Source: Ectocarpus siliculosus
Taxonomy: Eukaryota; Sar; Phaeophyceae; Ectocarpales; Ectocarpaceae
DNA length: 27,880 bases
Assembly: GCA_000310025.1 (NCBI GenBank)
Contig: FN649731.1
Coordinates: forward strand, 208,126 to 236,005
Direction of reading: 5' to 3'
Shown here: one piece after another, positions 1-10,648 of the stretch
Numbering within the stretch: position 1 is the stretch's first letter
How the letters are laid out: each line of letters begins with the position of its first letter
Translations under genes and position numbers: made by a program
Notes under the pieces: model-generated
Database searches by the model: none
Seen by the model: the letters and a program-made list of their open reading frames with translations, nothing else
Told to the model about the DNA's origin: nothing

Positions 1-157
1 GGAAAAGGGGGGGGCGGGGGCATGGAGTGGTACGGAGGGGCTGGCCGGAGCCTTGTCGATCTATGCTCTGCTGTTTCAGTTTTTCGGTTCTTCCACTGGT
101 TTTAGAAAACTTGGTTAACAAAAAGATGACCTGACTACTGCTGTGTGTACCCCTCAT

Positions 158-436
158 CTTGAGGGATGAGCGCCGCGCTTTCCTCGCATTGGTACCATGC
201 AGTCCAGCGTATGGCCGGATTGAACACCTCTTCTTGAGGGATGAGCGCCGCGCTTTCCTCGCATTGGTACCGTGCAGTTCAGCGTATGGCCTGATTGTGT
301 ACCTCTTCTTGAGGGATGAGTGAGTGCCACGCTCTCCTCGCATTGGTACCGTGCATTTCAGCGTATGGCCTGATTGTGTGCCTCTGATGGGCGCCACGCT
401 TTCCTCGCATTGGTACGTACCATCCGTTTCAGCGTA
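158..436. repeat. 75-bp minisatellite, about 3.5 copies
   Basis: Copies start at 158, 233 and 308, an exact 75-bp period. A shortened fourth copy begins near 384. Each copy contains CTTGAGGGATGAG, then CGCTTTCCTCGCATTGGTAC and a block ending CAGCGTATGGCC. The third copy has a small insertion after GATGAG. No coding frame is evident through the array. It lies far upstream of the first gene and has no visible link to it. Confidence 0.9.
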
Positions 437-1680
437 GCTTCCATGTCCCTCTCGCCGCGAAAATACGTGGAGTTAGTTCAAATCGCCGGTCATTTTCAGT
501 GCCCCCGTAACGGTTTCGACCCTACCGTCTTGCCATCTTTTACTTCAAACATACACGGGAGGACACCTTTTTTCGCCCGAGGAATGTGTTGGGCCGACAT
601 GTTTGCCGTGCACGTGCGAGTCGTTACAGGGTTCCACATGGCACCCCCGCTTTGCGTTCACCATCATCACTACAGAATGAACAACTCTCCGCATCTACCG
701 TCGGTACTACAGCATTTGACGCTCGACTCTCGATACACACTTGTAGACGCAAGGTTGGTCCAAGTAAAAGTGGAGTGCCCGCTCGCTGTGTTTCTTTGTT
801 TTTTCCGTTTTTCCGGAGGCAATTACACCCGCGAAGACTCGAACTTTACGCCACTCGAGGAGGTGCATACTAGCAGCAGGAGATAACGGTAGGAGCACGT
901 CGCATGTCACCATATCTCCCTCTCGCCTTGTATGCTCTCGTGTGCGGGGAGTGACGGCAAGGTGGTTGTGGCGTCCTGGCGGTGGGCGGTGGGCGGTGGT
1001 GGTGGTCAGCGGTGGTTCTTGAATTCTGAACCAGTTCGGCAAATAAGTTCGCGAGGCGTGTCTGCAATTTGAAAAAAAACAAAACGCGTTCTTCAAGTGA
1101 CCCGAGGGAGGCACCGCGGCACCGCCCCGCTCGCTGGTCCCGCGTCCTTCTTCCCCTACCCCTGCCCCCAGCTGATCGCACCCTCCGTGTCGCCCTGGAG
1201 TATTTCTTGTGAAGATGGCCGATAACGGTGAGCCGAGATGATATGAATCGGACTTTCGAAGTCACGCTCAGCTTTTTCATATGCGCACGACAGAACACGG
1301 AACGGCAGCAGTTTTGTTTCTCAAAGGCACCAATGCGCGAGGCACCACGCGGCTCGCTCGCCCTCTCTGTCTCCGCCTCTTGGGCGTGTCGGCAGTGTGA
1401 TGACCACTGGGTTGACCGTACATTTTACGGGGTCTCGCACCTGTACTGGCATCCGACACTTCCCTATTTGCTGGAGACCACGTGTAGTCTTCAGCAAACA
1501 GTTTACAAAAAGGCAACATTTTTTTTTTTGTGACTTTGTTATTTTCATGCGAAGAACGAAGAACGTGCCAGATTCACAGATTCGTCTCTCTGCTCTTGCC
1601 GAAAGTCTGGGATAGGTTGCATATATCTCGAACGGGTATTTTTGCCTAATAGTGAATGCTCGTGGCGTTGCAGATGACCA

Positions 1681-2123
1681 ACTTGTATGTCTACGGTTGG
1701 TTCCCCGAGCAGCATGTGGCGACATCTCTCCCGTGGGTACAGGTTCAACAATGACAGCAGTGTTTCTTGGTCGCCCAAGGCGATCACCCTTAGTTGCGTA
1801 CGGCAGTTGGTGTGTACTTCCAATAGCGGTCCTGGAGGTAAGAAACGTAAGAATCGGGTCGTGGCTCAGTTTCTTATTCCATCGCCACTACTACTGCTGC
1901 TGTCGAGCACAGGTTGTGACGTATGGTAGAGTGTAGAACCCACCGCTCGCTTGGCTGTCTTTTTTTTTTTTTTCTTAATATGACACAACGAAACCATCTC
2001 TATCATAGAAAAGAGTCTGAGACAGATTAGCAATGGATTCATTGCGTCAGAAAGTACTTGTATGTCTACGATTTCCCAGACAGCATATAGGGACATCTCC
2101 CCTGCGGGTAACAGGCTCAACAA
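1681..2123. repeat. Direct duplication, two diverged 70-bp copies
   Basis: Bases 1681-1751 and 2056-2123 align over about 70 bp. Both start with ACTTGTATGTCTACG, pass through CAGCAT, GACATCTC and GGGT, and end with a CTCAACAA or TTCAACAA block. They are clearly diverged with small indels, so this is an old dispersed or tandem repeat. A poly-T run (1962-1974) lies between them. No gene is seen in 437-2324 apart from these copies. Confidence 0.7.
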
Positions 2124-2324
2124 GACCGTTTTTCTTGTCCGTATCTCTTATTTTTCGTGAAAATTCGAAAATTGCCTCTGGATTTTTTTTACGAAATGAT
2201 TGTCACCCATCACACCGGACCAACACAAATATCTATATCTTGTTTGGGCCGTCTTTCTTAACTGGGGGGGGGCTTTCTGTGTACGCGCTGCACAGGAGAA
2301 GTCCAGACCACGGCGACGCACCCC

Positions 2325-4761
2325 ATGACAAGGGCAGGAGCAGCCGTCCCCGAGAGGACCCGCAGGATGCTGGCCCGGGCCGCGATAGCTGCAGCCGCGA
2401 CGGCCGCCGCTCTCAAGTCGAAGAGGAGGGCGTTCATCGCCGCCAACCGCGAGCGCAGCGAGGACGCCGGTGGCAGCTCTTCTACTACCGAGCCACCGAC
2501 GCCTGAGCCCTACGGGGGCGAAGACTGCGCCATCTGCTTGAGCCCCTTGAGGAGACCCGGCGGAAGTGTGCCGGAGCGGCCGGTATACACCATTCGAGCG
2601 TGCGAGGTAAGCGACCCGAGTACTACTGTACCGCAAGTTGCATAAGATACCACGCCCCATGGAGACCGTTTTTCAAAGCTCGATTGCTCTGCAGCAAAAA
2701 CCGGTGGCGGTGCCGAAAATTGTGGCGTTGGACCCGCCTCGTCGAGAGCTTTCCGAAAACGTGTCATTTGGTTTGGGCATCCTGAATGCACATGTCGTGG
2801 AGTGCTCGAGCTGTGAATATCCGTCTTGGGGTATCTTATCCAACCCATGGTAGTTGCAAAGGCGTCCTAGATGTGTGTTGCACCTGTACATACCCGTATA
2901 CGACACAAGAAAACACACCCCCAGGACCGATTTTCAAAGCTCGATTACGCCATGACGAAGAACATGCATAAACGAAACGATATGTATTCGGAAAGCTCTC
3001 GACGAGACGGTTCAACGCCCCCGTTTTCGGCGCTGTGACTCTTTCTGCTGTTGAGAAATCGAGCTTTGAAATGCGGGCGTATTATCTTGTGTTGTAACGG
3101 TAGTAAAGACTTCCAAACACACACCCTTCGACTTGTGTGGTTTTCTCTCAAACGGGTAGTGTCTCTTGTGTGTGCATGCATGTTTTCTAGTACATGACCA
3201 ACAGCCGGAAAAACTGATTGTCCTGCTCCCCAGCAGCCAACGCCAAACGGACTCCGAAACAACCCACCGTGGTGCCGTTGTACTGTAGCCTACTGCTGTC
3301 CTCCTTCCTTGCCCATAATTTTGCGGGGAGAAACACGTTTCGGTTCGCGTCTTACGAAGCAAGTCGATTTGTTGTGAAGTACATCGTATAAGAGCTTCAA
3401 TTAACACTACCCAGTTGAGCACGGCAGTAGAGACAGAAACGGCATCCCCGAGGTGTGACCTTTGTGTAAACACCAGTTGGTTCTGGCCTAATTTGGCTCC
3501 GCCGCCGCTTCATGGAAAAGAGCTGAGGATTTCAATGCCGAGCCTAGAAGCTAAGTAGCATTCGTTGTAGAGTCACGTTCAAAAAATCGATCCGAAGAGA
3601 CTGGCGCCAACTTTCGCCGCCCCTCAAGTTGGACCACAGGTTGACGAGACACTAGTCATCGTCGAAGGTTCATTGTTTAAATATTTGAAATTTTCACACC
3701 GCTGTTTGCTTGTTTCTGCTATTACTCGGGATCTCCACGCGTGCCGCAACTACCGTTCCTCCGTGTTTGAATCGTGGGCATCTTCCTGTATATTTGCTGT
3801 TCGTGGGCTTTTTCCACCTGTATTTTCTTGATTTGTTCGACACGACGTCTTCGCTCTTCGTCCTCGTGCGCTCCGTTCTTGTGGTGCTCCCCAGCACAAC
3901 TTCCACAGAGACTGCCTGGTGGCCAACAGAGCCGAGGGGCGCACCACCTGCCCCTGCTGCCGAGGCGAGATAGAGAGGGGCCTCTCCCCGGCGCCGACGC
4001 GGCGAGCGGAGCAGCAGGCCGCCGCCGAGGCGGAGGAGCACGCCCGGAGGTTGGCCAGGAGGGCCGAGCGTCGGGCCAGGCGGAGGCAAGAAGAGGAACG
4101 GGAGGCGGCGGCGGCGGAAGATGCTGCGTGGCAGGCTCGCCGGCGGGCTCGTCGGGAGGAGGAGCAACGCAGGCTCCACCACCGCGACCACCACCACCGC
4201 CGGCAGTGGGCGGAAACGGAGGAGCGGTCCCGCCAGAGGGAGCAGTGGGACCGGCAGCAGCAGCAGCTTGAACGGCTGCGGCACGAGCAAGTGGAGTTCC
4301 GGCGCTGGCAGCACCGGCGCCGTCAGCAGGAAGAGCGTGAGCGGCAGCGCGAGTTGTCGGACCAGCGGCGGCGAGAAGAGCGGCGGCTGCTGGCGGAAGG
4401 GGAGGAGCGGCAGCGGCAGGAGCACCGCCACCGCCACGTGCTGATGGAGCAGCTGAGGGCGAGCGAAGCGGCCCGGCGCGCGGCGCAACAGCAAGAAGAG
4501 GCCCGCCGCCGACGCCTGCTCGAGTTCGAGACGAGGCTGCAACTGGCACGGCGGGAGCGCCTGACGGCGCACAGGGGACTAGAGCGCGCGCAAGTGCAGG
4601 CGGCCGCTAGCGTGGCGGCCGTTCTGGTGCAGGCGGAGGCGACCGTGTCGGCAGCCGCGAGGCGCAATGATGAGACAGCCTCGGCGGTGGAGCGTGCCAG
4701 ATCGCAGTACCGTGCGGAGCGGGCGAGGCAGGGGCTGGGCGTTGGAGAGGAGTCAGGCTAG
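2325..4761 (+). CDS. RING-H2 zinc finger / charged coiled-coil protein (putative E3 ubiquitin ligase), gene 1
   Basis: Two exons are inferred: 2325-2606 and 3895-4761, joined in phase 0 (donor GAG|GTAAGC, acceptor CCCCAG|CAC), giving 382 residues. Neither exon alone makes a RING. Joined, they give C68-x2-C71, C93-x-H95-x2-H98-x2-C101 and C113-x2-C116, a complete RING-H2 cross-brace. This family usually recruits an E2 enzyme, so ubiquitin ligase activity is likely but inferred. Residues 1-60 are Ala/Arg-rich. From about residue 120 to the end the protein is extremely rich in Arg, Glu, Gln and Ala and should form long helices or a coiled coil. ATG 2325 is the first Met in an open frame; the frame stays open upstream and an AG lies at 2301-2302, so an earlier exon is possible. 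No transmembrane segment is seen. It is a convergent paralogue of the minus-strand gene at 10648-7214. Confidence 0.8.
2622..3104. repeat. Large imperfect foldback repeat in intron 1 of RING gene 1
   Basis: Left arm about 2622-2770, right arm about 2973-3104 in inverted orientation. Shared blocks include TTTCAAAGCTCGATT, CGTCGAGAGCTTTCCGAA and a GCCGAAAA/GCGCCGAAAA stretch. The arms are diverged, with small indels. The 200-bp loop contains a third partial copy near 2928-2950 (GATTTTCAAAGCTCGATTAC). This looks like a non-autonomous foldback or MITE-type element, with no ORF. A related arm fragment occurs near 11605-11650. Confidence 0.75.
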
Positions 4762-7122
4762 GCTGTAGCTGTTGGCAACCCGCGCATGCATGCATACATG
4801 CGCCGACAGGCAGAAAGTATAGGTAAGTAGGTTTCGGTAAACTGAACCATCTGGGTGATGGCCTTTGCGTGTGTGTCAAGCACGACGACAGCAATCTCCC
4901 CAAACATGTTGGTTTCGCACGCGTCCGCGTTACTGTCGACGGTGCGTGTTGCGTCAACGCTCATCGGTAACACGTCATCTGATGTCGACGGAGTGGAATC
5001 CGCGAGTATTCTACAATACAAGTAAACACGATTTGATAAACCTGAGGGTAGCAGCACCAAGTCCGGCCTCATGTTTGTGTAGACATGATATATATGGTAA
5101 GTGTAGACGGTACGTATGATGGAAGTTGTAGACGCTTGTAGCGCAGGTGGAATGTATCGATAGATTGTGCGAATCGGTGTGCATCTTCCTAGGCTGAGTT
5201 TTTAGTTTTTTCCGGCTGACCGCCATCACCATCGTCGCAGAACGTGGGGGTACCTGAATGCGCACGTCGAGGGGAGACCGAATCCGACAATCGGGCTCAA
5301 CGCACGGCGTGAGATCATACATAGCCTGCCGGTCCCGACCGTAAGATTGCTTCTTGGTACTGCTGTGAGGTACAGATTCAATGAAGCCGCGCTCGAATTG
5401 AATTGGTGCACGTGTCTTGTGAGGGCTTGTGAAATCGCATCCTGCATTTGTTTGTCGCCTTGTGTCAGCCGGTGTTTCGTCTTCCGTTCGCACTTTTCGG
5501 CTACTGGATTGAGCGTGTCGTAATTTAAGCAGTAGCCTAGCAGTTGTTTTTGTATTTAGCAAACATGTTGGATAAAGCGTACAATCGGGGAATTAGGGTT
5601 AGGGTTAGGGTTAGGGAATAGGGTCTGCGTGCCCCCCTCCCCGTTGTATTTCCTCAATAATCTTAATTTCTCGCGAAGGCGGTCCAATCTGAGTTGCAAG
5701 CGCGAATGATACATCTACCCCATGTACTTAAGTACAATTGTAACCCCGGTCTTCGACTAAAGTGGAACCCTCCTCACGCACTGTTTTGTTCAGGCGTGAA
5801 ACACGTGGTGAACCAAAAAGGACAAGCGCGAACGATACTACTCTGTCGCAACTGCCAAGCAACAACGTTAGTGGACCGACGGTACGATAACAACCCGTGA
5901 AATCCGAGGAACAAGTGCTGTCCGGACATTTTCACGGGTACCCGGAACACTCCCAACAGCAGGCGCGAAGTTTTCCAGCTGGTTGTTCAACGTAGAAGAA
6001 AAGACTTTTCTCGCTGTCCCAGTTCATCTCTCGGAAAAACTCTCGCGGCTCCCCTCGCGTGCTAGGGGCGACATGGCCGACTTCTCTCGTCGTCGGTGTA
6101 CGGTTTGACCGGAACCAGCCGCCCGCGTTTTTTTTTCGTCCTCCCTTCAAGTCAGCGCTCACAGCATTGTACAAGTACCACGTTTAGGGCGGCGCCAAAG
6201 CACTCGCTACGACGCTACACAACGCGAGAGCCAACGAAGTGATGACGCAACGCATGAACACGGCGCAGCAAAAATAACACACACACACACGCACCATGGC
6301 CGTCGGAAGCGTATTCCGCTTTTAGCCGCACTGAGGACTGACGTATTCTTATTGTTGTGCGTGGTCGATTCTAATTAACACACACCTCATATGCACACAC
6401 ATGGCGTTGTTCCGTTGTATAAACACTTGGCCGAAAATTGCGCGAAAAATGATCAAATGCAAAAAACAAACCACTCCAGACAGAGCAGTTCGAACGTTCG
6501 AACGGCATAAAAAAATGCGCCGTGTTGCTCACTCACAAAGCGTAAAACAATGAATCTCGGAAGAAGGTTCTTACGGTTTTGATACAAACTCGTACAAGAA
6601 GCCCCGAACCACGAGCGCAAGCAGCGAGGTCTGCTGCACAAACACTAGGAAAACTAACAGATAAATATACACACATCACCCGTGGGGATTTCACCCCTGT
6701 CTCAAATTTCTGTTCATGCGGCAACGGCCGCAGCCATCTCTCGTCCCTTGCGCACCTTTGGTGCCGGCGTCATTCCAGCCAAGACGCTCACGGCATCAGT
6801 CGTCCAAGAGTACACCCCCTCACATTCCCCGACGAGACAGGCGGCTGGAGGAAGCGAAAAGCCTACGACCAATTCAGGCATTTCCGGAAACAGGGCCTTT
6901 CGCGTACGGTCATCCTCGCCGCGGCAGGATCTGCAGCGCGTGGACTCCGCCTCCTTCTCTGCCGTGACCCTTGTACACATACTTTTGTGCGGCGCCCGGG
7001 GGCGTCGAGGCGTGGTGAGGAATTTTCCTGGTGCGTGCCACGCACCCCCTATAATTGCCGTGAGCAGATAGGATGGATCACGTGATTCTTTCCCTGTGAT
7101 CAGACCCGCCGTCTCTGCAGTA

Positions 7123-7167
<45 letters not shown>

Positions 7168-7213
7168 GTCGCCGCCGTGAGAAGATATGATGGATGACGG
7201 TGTTTCGCTCTGC
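4762..7213. other. Intergenic region between the convergent RING genes
   Basis: No supported gene. It holds the TTAGGG-containing dispersed repeat (5563-5685), a short CA run near 6277-6291, and a CTG microsatellite near the right edge. Short open frames here have no recognisable domain and look like chance. Confidence 0.6.
5563..5685 (+). repeat. Dispersed repeat copy with interstitial TTAGGG array
   Basis: Four perfect TTAGGG units lie at 5593-5616, inside a longer repeat that starts ACATGTTGGATAAAGC and ends TTTCTCGCGAAGGCGGTCC. A homologous copy at 12178-12310 has the same ends, but its middle is degenerate (GGGTTAAGG, GGTTACGGTTAGGG). Partial copies lie at 24938-24970 and 25084-25155. 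The telomere-like array is therefore part of a repeat family rather than a chromosome end. Confidence 0.8.
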
Positions 7214-7247
7214 TCAGACCGCCGTCTCTTCTGGTGCTGCTGTCGCC
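7066..7247. repeat. Short direct duplication with CTG microsatellite
   Basis: Bases 7066-7130 and 7183-7247 are two related copies. Each runs from AGATAGGATGGAT or AGATATGATGGAT to CAGACC(C)GCCGTCTCT followed by CTG/GTC-rich sequence. Between them is an interrupted (CTG)n run at 7123-7168. The second copy overlaps the stop codon and last codons of the minus-strand RING gene, so the end of that gene has been partly copied downstream. Confidence 0.7.
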
Positions 7248-8096
7248 GCTGTCGCCGCCGCTGCCGCCGCCCCCGCCAACGCTCGGCTGGCCGCCTGGGC
7301 GGCCTCGAGCTCCACCGCCTCCTTCCTCGCTCTCGCGGTCTCTAGAGCTATCTCAGCCGCCGACATCTCGGCCAGTGCCAGCCTCAACGGCTCCGACCTG
7401 CTATTAGCCTCCGACCGCCTTGCCCTCTCCACCACTCCGTCAAAATCCGACGAGCTTTCCGAGGGAGCTGCAGCCGCTGCCGACTGCCTTGCCCGGCGAA
7501 CGGCTGCCGCGGCGACCGATAGGTCCGACTCCGCCTCCGTCACTCTTGTGGTGGCCTCCGCCATCGCCGCCATTGCCGCCCGGCGGGCCTGCGATAAAAA
7601 CAACACCGCGCCGAACACGCGGACCTCACGCTCGTACTCCCGTGTACATTGTTCGCAGGCAAGGCGATGCTCGTAGCGCCGACTTAACGAACAGGGGCCT
7701 TACGCGAGGAAAACCTCTTGCTATCGGAGACTACCCTTGCTTGTGTCTGGTCTGGATACATGGCGGAGCACACCATGTCCTTCGTAGGAACAAACGGCAG
7801 AGACATTTATTTCGTTTCCCAAATCGGGCGTGTATTGCTGTGCTGAACGTATTCGCTCCGATTGTGCTCTCAAATAGTCTGTGCAAACGCCCGTGAAACG
7901 CCCGAGTTGGCATATTCTTATGCATTTAGCTCCGTCGCAGGATGCCCAATGTCGAGCCTTGGCTGTCACACCCTGGCAGCACCATGCCATGCCGCGAATA
8001 CGGAACTGCTCTATTGCGCCCAACAAAAGCCTCTTGGCTTCTGTCTACTGTCTGTGTCTCTGTGTATGTATGTCTATCTATTATCTATGTACGTCT

Positions 8097-8182
<86 letters not shown>

Positions 8183-10648
8183 GCTTCTGTCTACTGTGTG
8201 TCTGCATGTATGTCGATTGATGACTATGCATGTCTCTCTGTTTGCCTCTCTCTTCCTCTTCCCCTCTTTGTCTCTCTCTCTCTCACCTCCGCCAAGCTTG
8301 CCGTTATCGCCTCCGCTCTTCGACGGGCCTCCTCCTCCCCTGCCTCGCTCTCACTCTCAGACATCGCTCCGCGCGCCCCTGCCGCCGCCGCCACCGCAGC
8401 AGCAGCAGCAGCAGCAGCCAACCGTGCCGACGTCGGACGCACCTCCAGCTGGCCCGCCTCCGGCCTCGTGGGCGTCCGCGCCGCCACTTCGAGCTCCTCC
8501 AAGCGCCCCAAAAGCGCGGCCACCGACACCGGCCCCGCCTCCGCTACCGAGCGCGTCTCGGCCCGGGTCGTGGGCGTCCCCGCCGCGGCGTTGAGCTCCT
8601 CCAGTCGTGTCAGCAGGGCGGCCGTCGCCGTCGGCACCGGGCGGGCTTCGGCTACCACGGCTCCCGCCGCCCGCCGTGCCCTCGCCTGGAGCGCCTCCTC
8701 CTCCTCCTCTCTGCGCCGGCTTATGGCCGACCTGACAGGGTTTTCGGAGGCATAGTGGTGTGGGTGAGCTCGAGGGTGGGGTATGTAGGCTACCATTAGC
8801 AAGTGGGACGCCAATATGCAAGTGCTCATGGGCTGCCTCGTCTTAGTGCTGCCGGTAGGTCACACAACCGCACCAGACGTCGAGGGCGGCACGATCAACA
8901 GGCACCAAGAGGACACGGGCAAAGCAGACAAGGTCAAGCGCTCAGTGTCTGCCAACCCTCCCCACCCCTCTCGCCCACGACGGCCCCACCATTACTCGGG
9001 CGCATTTGCACGTCCGTACGCGCAACTGCAGACTACCTTCGTTACGTTCCGCAGGAGCCTACCGTACAGCGTCGGGGTCCGAACCAACAACTCGACAGCA
9101 ACAAGGGGGGCACCAATCGCCAAGCACGCTCACGTCCTGGCCATCTGCTCCCGTCCCTCTGCAGTCGCCTCAGGCGTCAGGCCGGGTTCGAGGGGTCCCC
9201 TGCAGCAAGGGCAACCGACGTTCCCCGCTCCCCGGTTCTCGACCAGGCAAGCTCGGTGGAAGTTGTGCTGTGCGCCGAGGAGGCGGCAAAACGATACCAT
9301 CAAACATGCATGCAGTCAGGGAGCCTCAACGATAGCGCCAGTGGCCCTGTTAGCGTCGGTGAAATTGCTGGCCACAGACTTAATCACCAAGTCATTGTGT
9401 TGTTTTGAATAGCGCCGGTCGATTCGCCGGGCACGGACCGGCGTTATTGAGGGCCCACTACTGTACCATGGCACATCTGCTCTGTCAAATACGTCTAGAG
9501 GCCGGCAGCGTAGTAGTAGTGCACGCGCAGGGGAGGTGGTCCTCTTCGGGCAGTGGCCAATGGAATATTGCGTCGTGGTTCTCGGCCGAACAGGCTAGTG
9601 GAGGCTGTGTCTTGCGCAGGGAGAGGCGACATGGACAAGGCCACAGCAGTGACACTTGTCATTACTTCGTCTCAGAAAAAAAAATGGGTATGAGAATGCA
9701 GGCAAGAAGGTGTTATGGTGCGGTGGCGGTATCCCTCGATGAAGGCTTGATCTCAAGCTCATCCGATGGTACGAGGGAAGTGTTCTCATGCGGACGGGAA
9801 GAAGTTAAGGTGTCAAGACAGCAACGGCCGCGGTCCGGTGCCAGCGCGCACGACAACTGGAGGGGAGGGCTCAAGGTTAAACGCCTAGTAGATGACACAT
9901 GAACACCCTTGTGTGTTGTTTGCTCATCCGCAGCTTACATCAGTGTGTGTGCGCGCGCCTTAAGGGGGCGGGGAGAAGAGAGTAAACCGAAACATCAGTG
10001 AAGGTTCGAAAATTCGGACTAAACGGTAGCCAACATGCAGGTTTGCTTCAACTGAACGTGGTCATATCTTCCCTCGCACAAGCCATATGTTACCAGGTGT
10101 ACTAGAAGAACACCACCGAGAAGAACACCACCGAGAAGAACATGCCGACTTTGGTAGCGTCCAAGCAAATCGCCACGTGCCCGCCACCCCTTTCTCGCCT
10201 CTGCTGTTACTATTATAGACACAACCAGATATCACCGACCCCCGCATCCGCTAAGCCCTGCGCTCATCACCTTGCAGAGCCTGACAGTGTACACCTCTCG
10301 CTGCTCCTGCCGCCGATTCGTGCCAGAGTTCTTGAGCGGGCTGAGGCAGATGGAGCAAACGCCTCCTCCTCCTTCGTTGTCCACCTCCGGCGCGGTTTCA
10401 CCCATCCCAGCGCCACCGTTCTCCTTGTCCCTGCTGCTGTTGACCACTGCAACACGCCCATCCTTTCTCTTTGGTGGCGTCTGAAAGCCAGGGCTCGTTG
10501 TTGAGATCGAAAGAGTATCAGCAGCAGACGTGGCAGGCCGCAGTGCCCGAGGGGTGGTGCTACCAAAAAATGGCGTGAACGAGCGAGCGCGGGGAGGCGT
10601 CCGCGCCGACTCCAGCGTGCTGGCTGGGGGGCCTGCGGGATGTTTCAT
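7214..10648 (-). CDS. RING-H2 zinc finger / Ala-rich coiled-coil protein (putative E3 ubiquitin ligase), gene 2
   Basis: Four exons are inferred on -: 10648-10271, 9267-9134, 8731-8287 and 7588-7214 (443 residues; all phases agree). Junctions are AAG|GTGATG, ACAG|CAC, AC|GTGAGC, GTCAG|G, GAG|GTGAGA and CGCAG|GCC. The RING-H2 is split by intron 1: C98-x2-C101, C125-x-H127-x2-H130-x2-C133, C145-x2-C148. The N-terminal 90 residues are Ser/Thr/Pro-rich, with several S/T-P sites (including TPPR and TPPKRK), an RxL at 34-36 and a KEN motif at 75-77. Exon 3 holds a two-copy repeat around LLTRLEEL (210-217) and LLGRLEEL (244-251), flanked by Glu-rich and poly-Ala stretches. Exon 4 is a further Ala/Glu/Arg helix. 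Ubiquitin ligase activity is inferred from the RING. The last two exons rest on open frames and splice sites, with no family match. Intron 3 begins with a GA-rich microsatellite. Confidence 0.78.
8107..8182. repeat. (CT)n microsatellite
   Basis: A nearly pure CT dinucleotide tract of about 75 bp, interrupted by one TTT near 8169, in CT-rich surroundings (8090-8290). It lies in the third intron of the minus-strand RING gene, so it is (GA)n in the transcript just after the donor site. Confidence 0.95.
10106..10142. repeat. 15-bp short tandem repeat
   Basis: The unit AAGAACACCACCGAG is present twice in tandem, followed by a partial third (AAGAACA). It lies in the first intron of the minus-strand RING gene. 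Confidence 0.8.

Noticed and set aside
3694-4572. Long minus-strand open frames (292 and 275 codons) opposite RING gene 1 exon 2
   Set aside because: They are shadows of a GC-rich, Arg/Glu-coding exon. The products are low-complexity Pro/Leu or Ala/Gly-rich with no domain, while the + strand completes a RING.
5593-5616. Chromosome end or telomere fusion
   Set aside because: Only four units, in the middle of the window, embedded in a repeat found elsewhere without intact units.
7862-8755. Plus-strand frames of 297 and 237 codons
   Set aside because: Driven by the CT microsatellite (Ser-Leu repeats) and by the antisense of RING gene 2 exon 3.
8803-9412. Plus-strand frames of about 200 codons
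   Set aside because: They run antisense through RING gene 2 exon 2, which encodes the second half of a RING; no domain on the + strand.
9405-9902. 165-codon plus-strand frame
   Set aside because: Lies inside intron 1 of RING gene 2, has no recognisable content and starts at a non-ATG codon.
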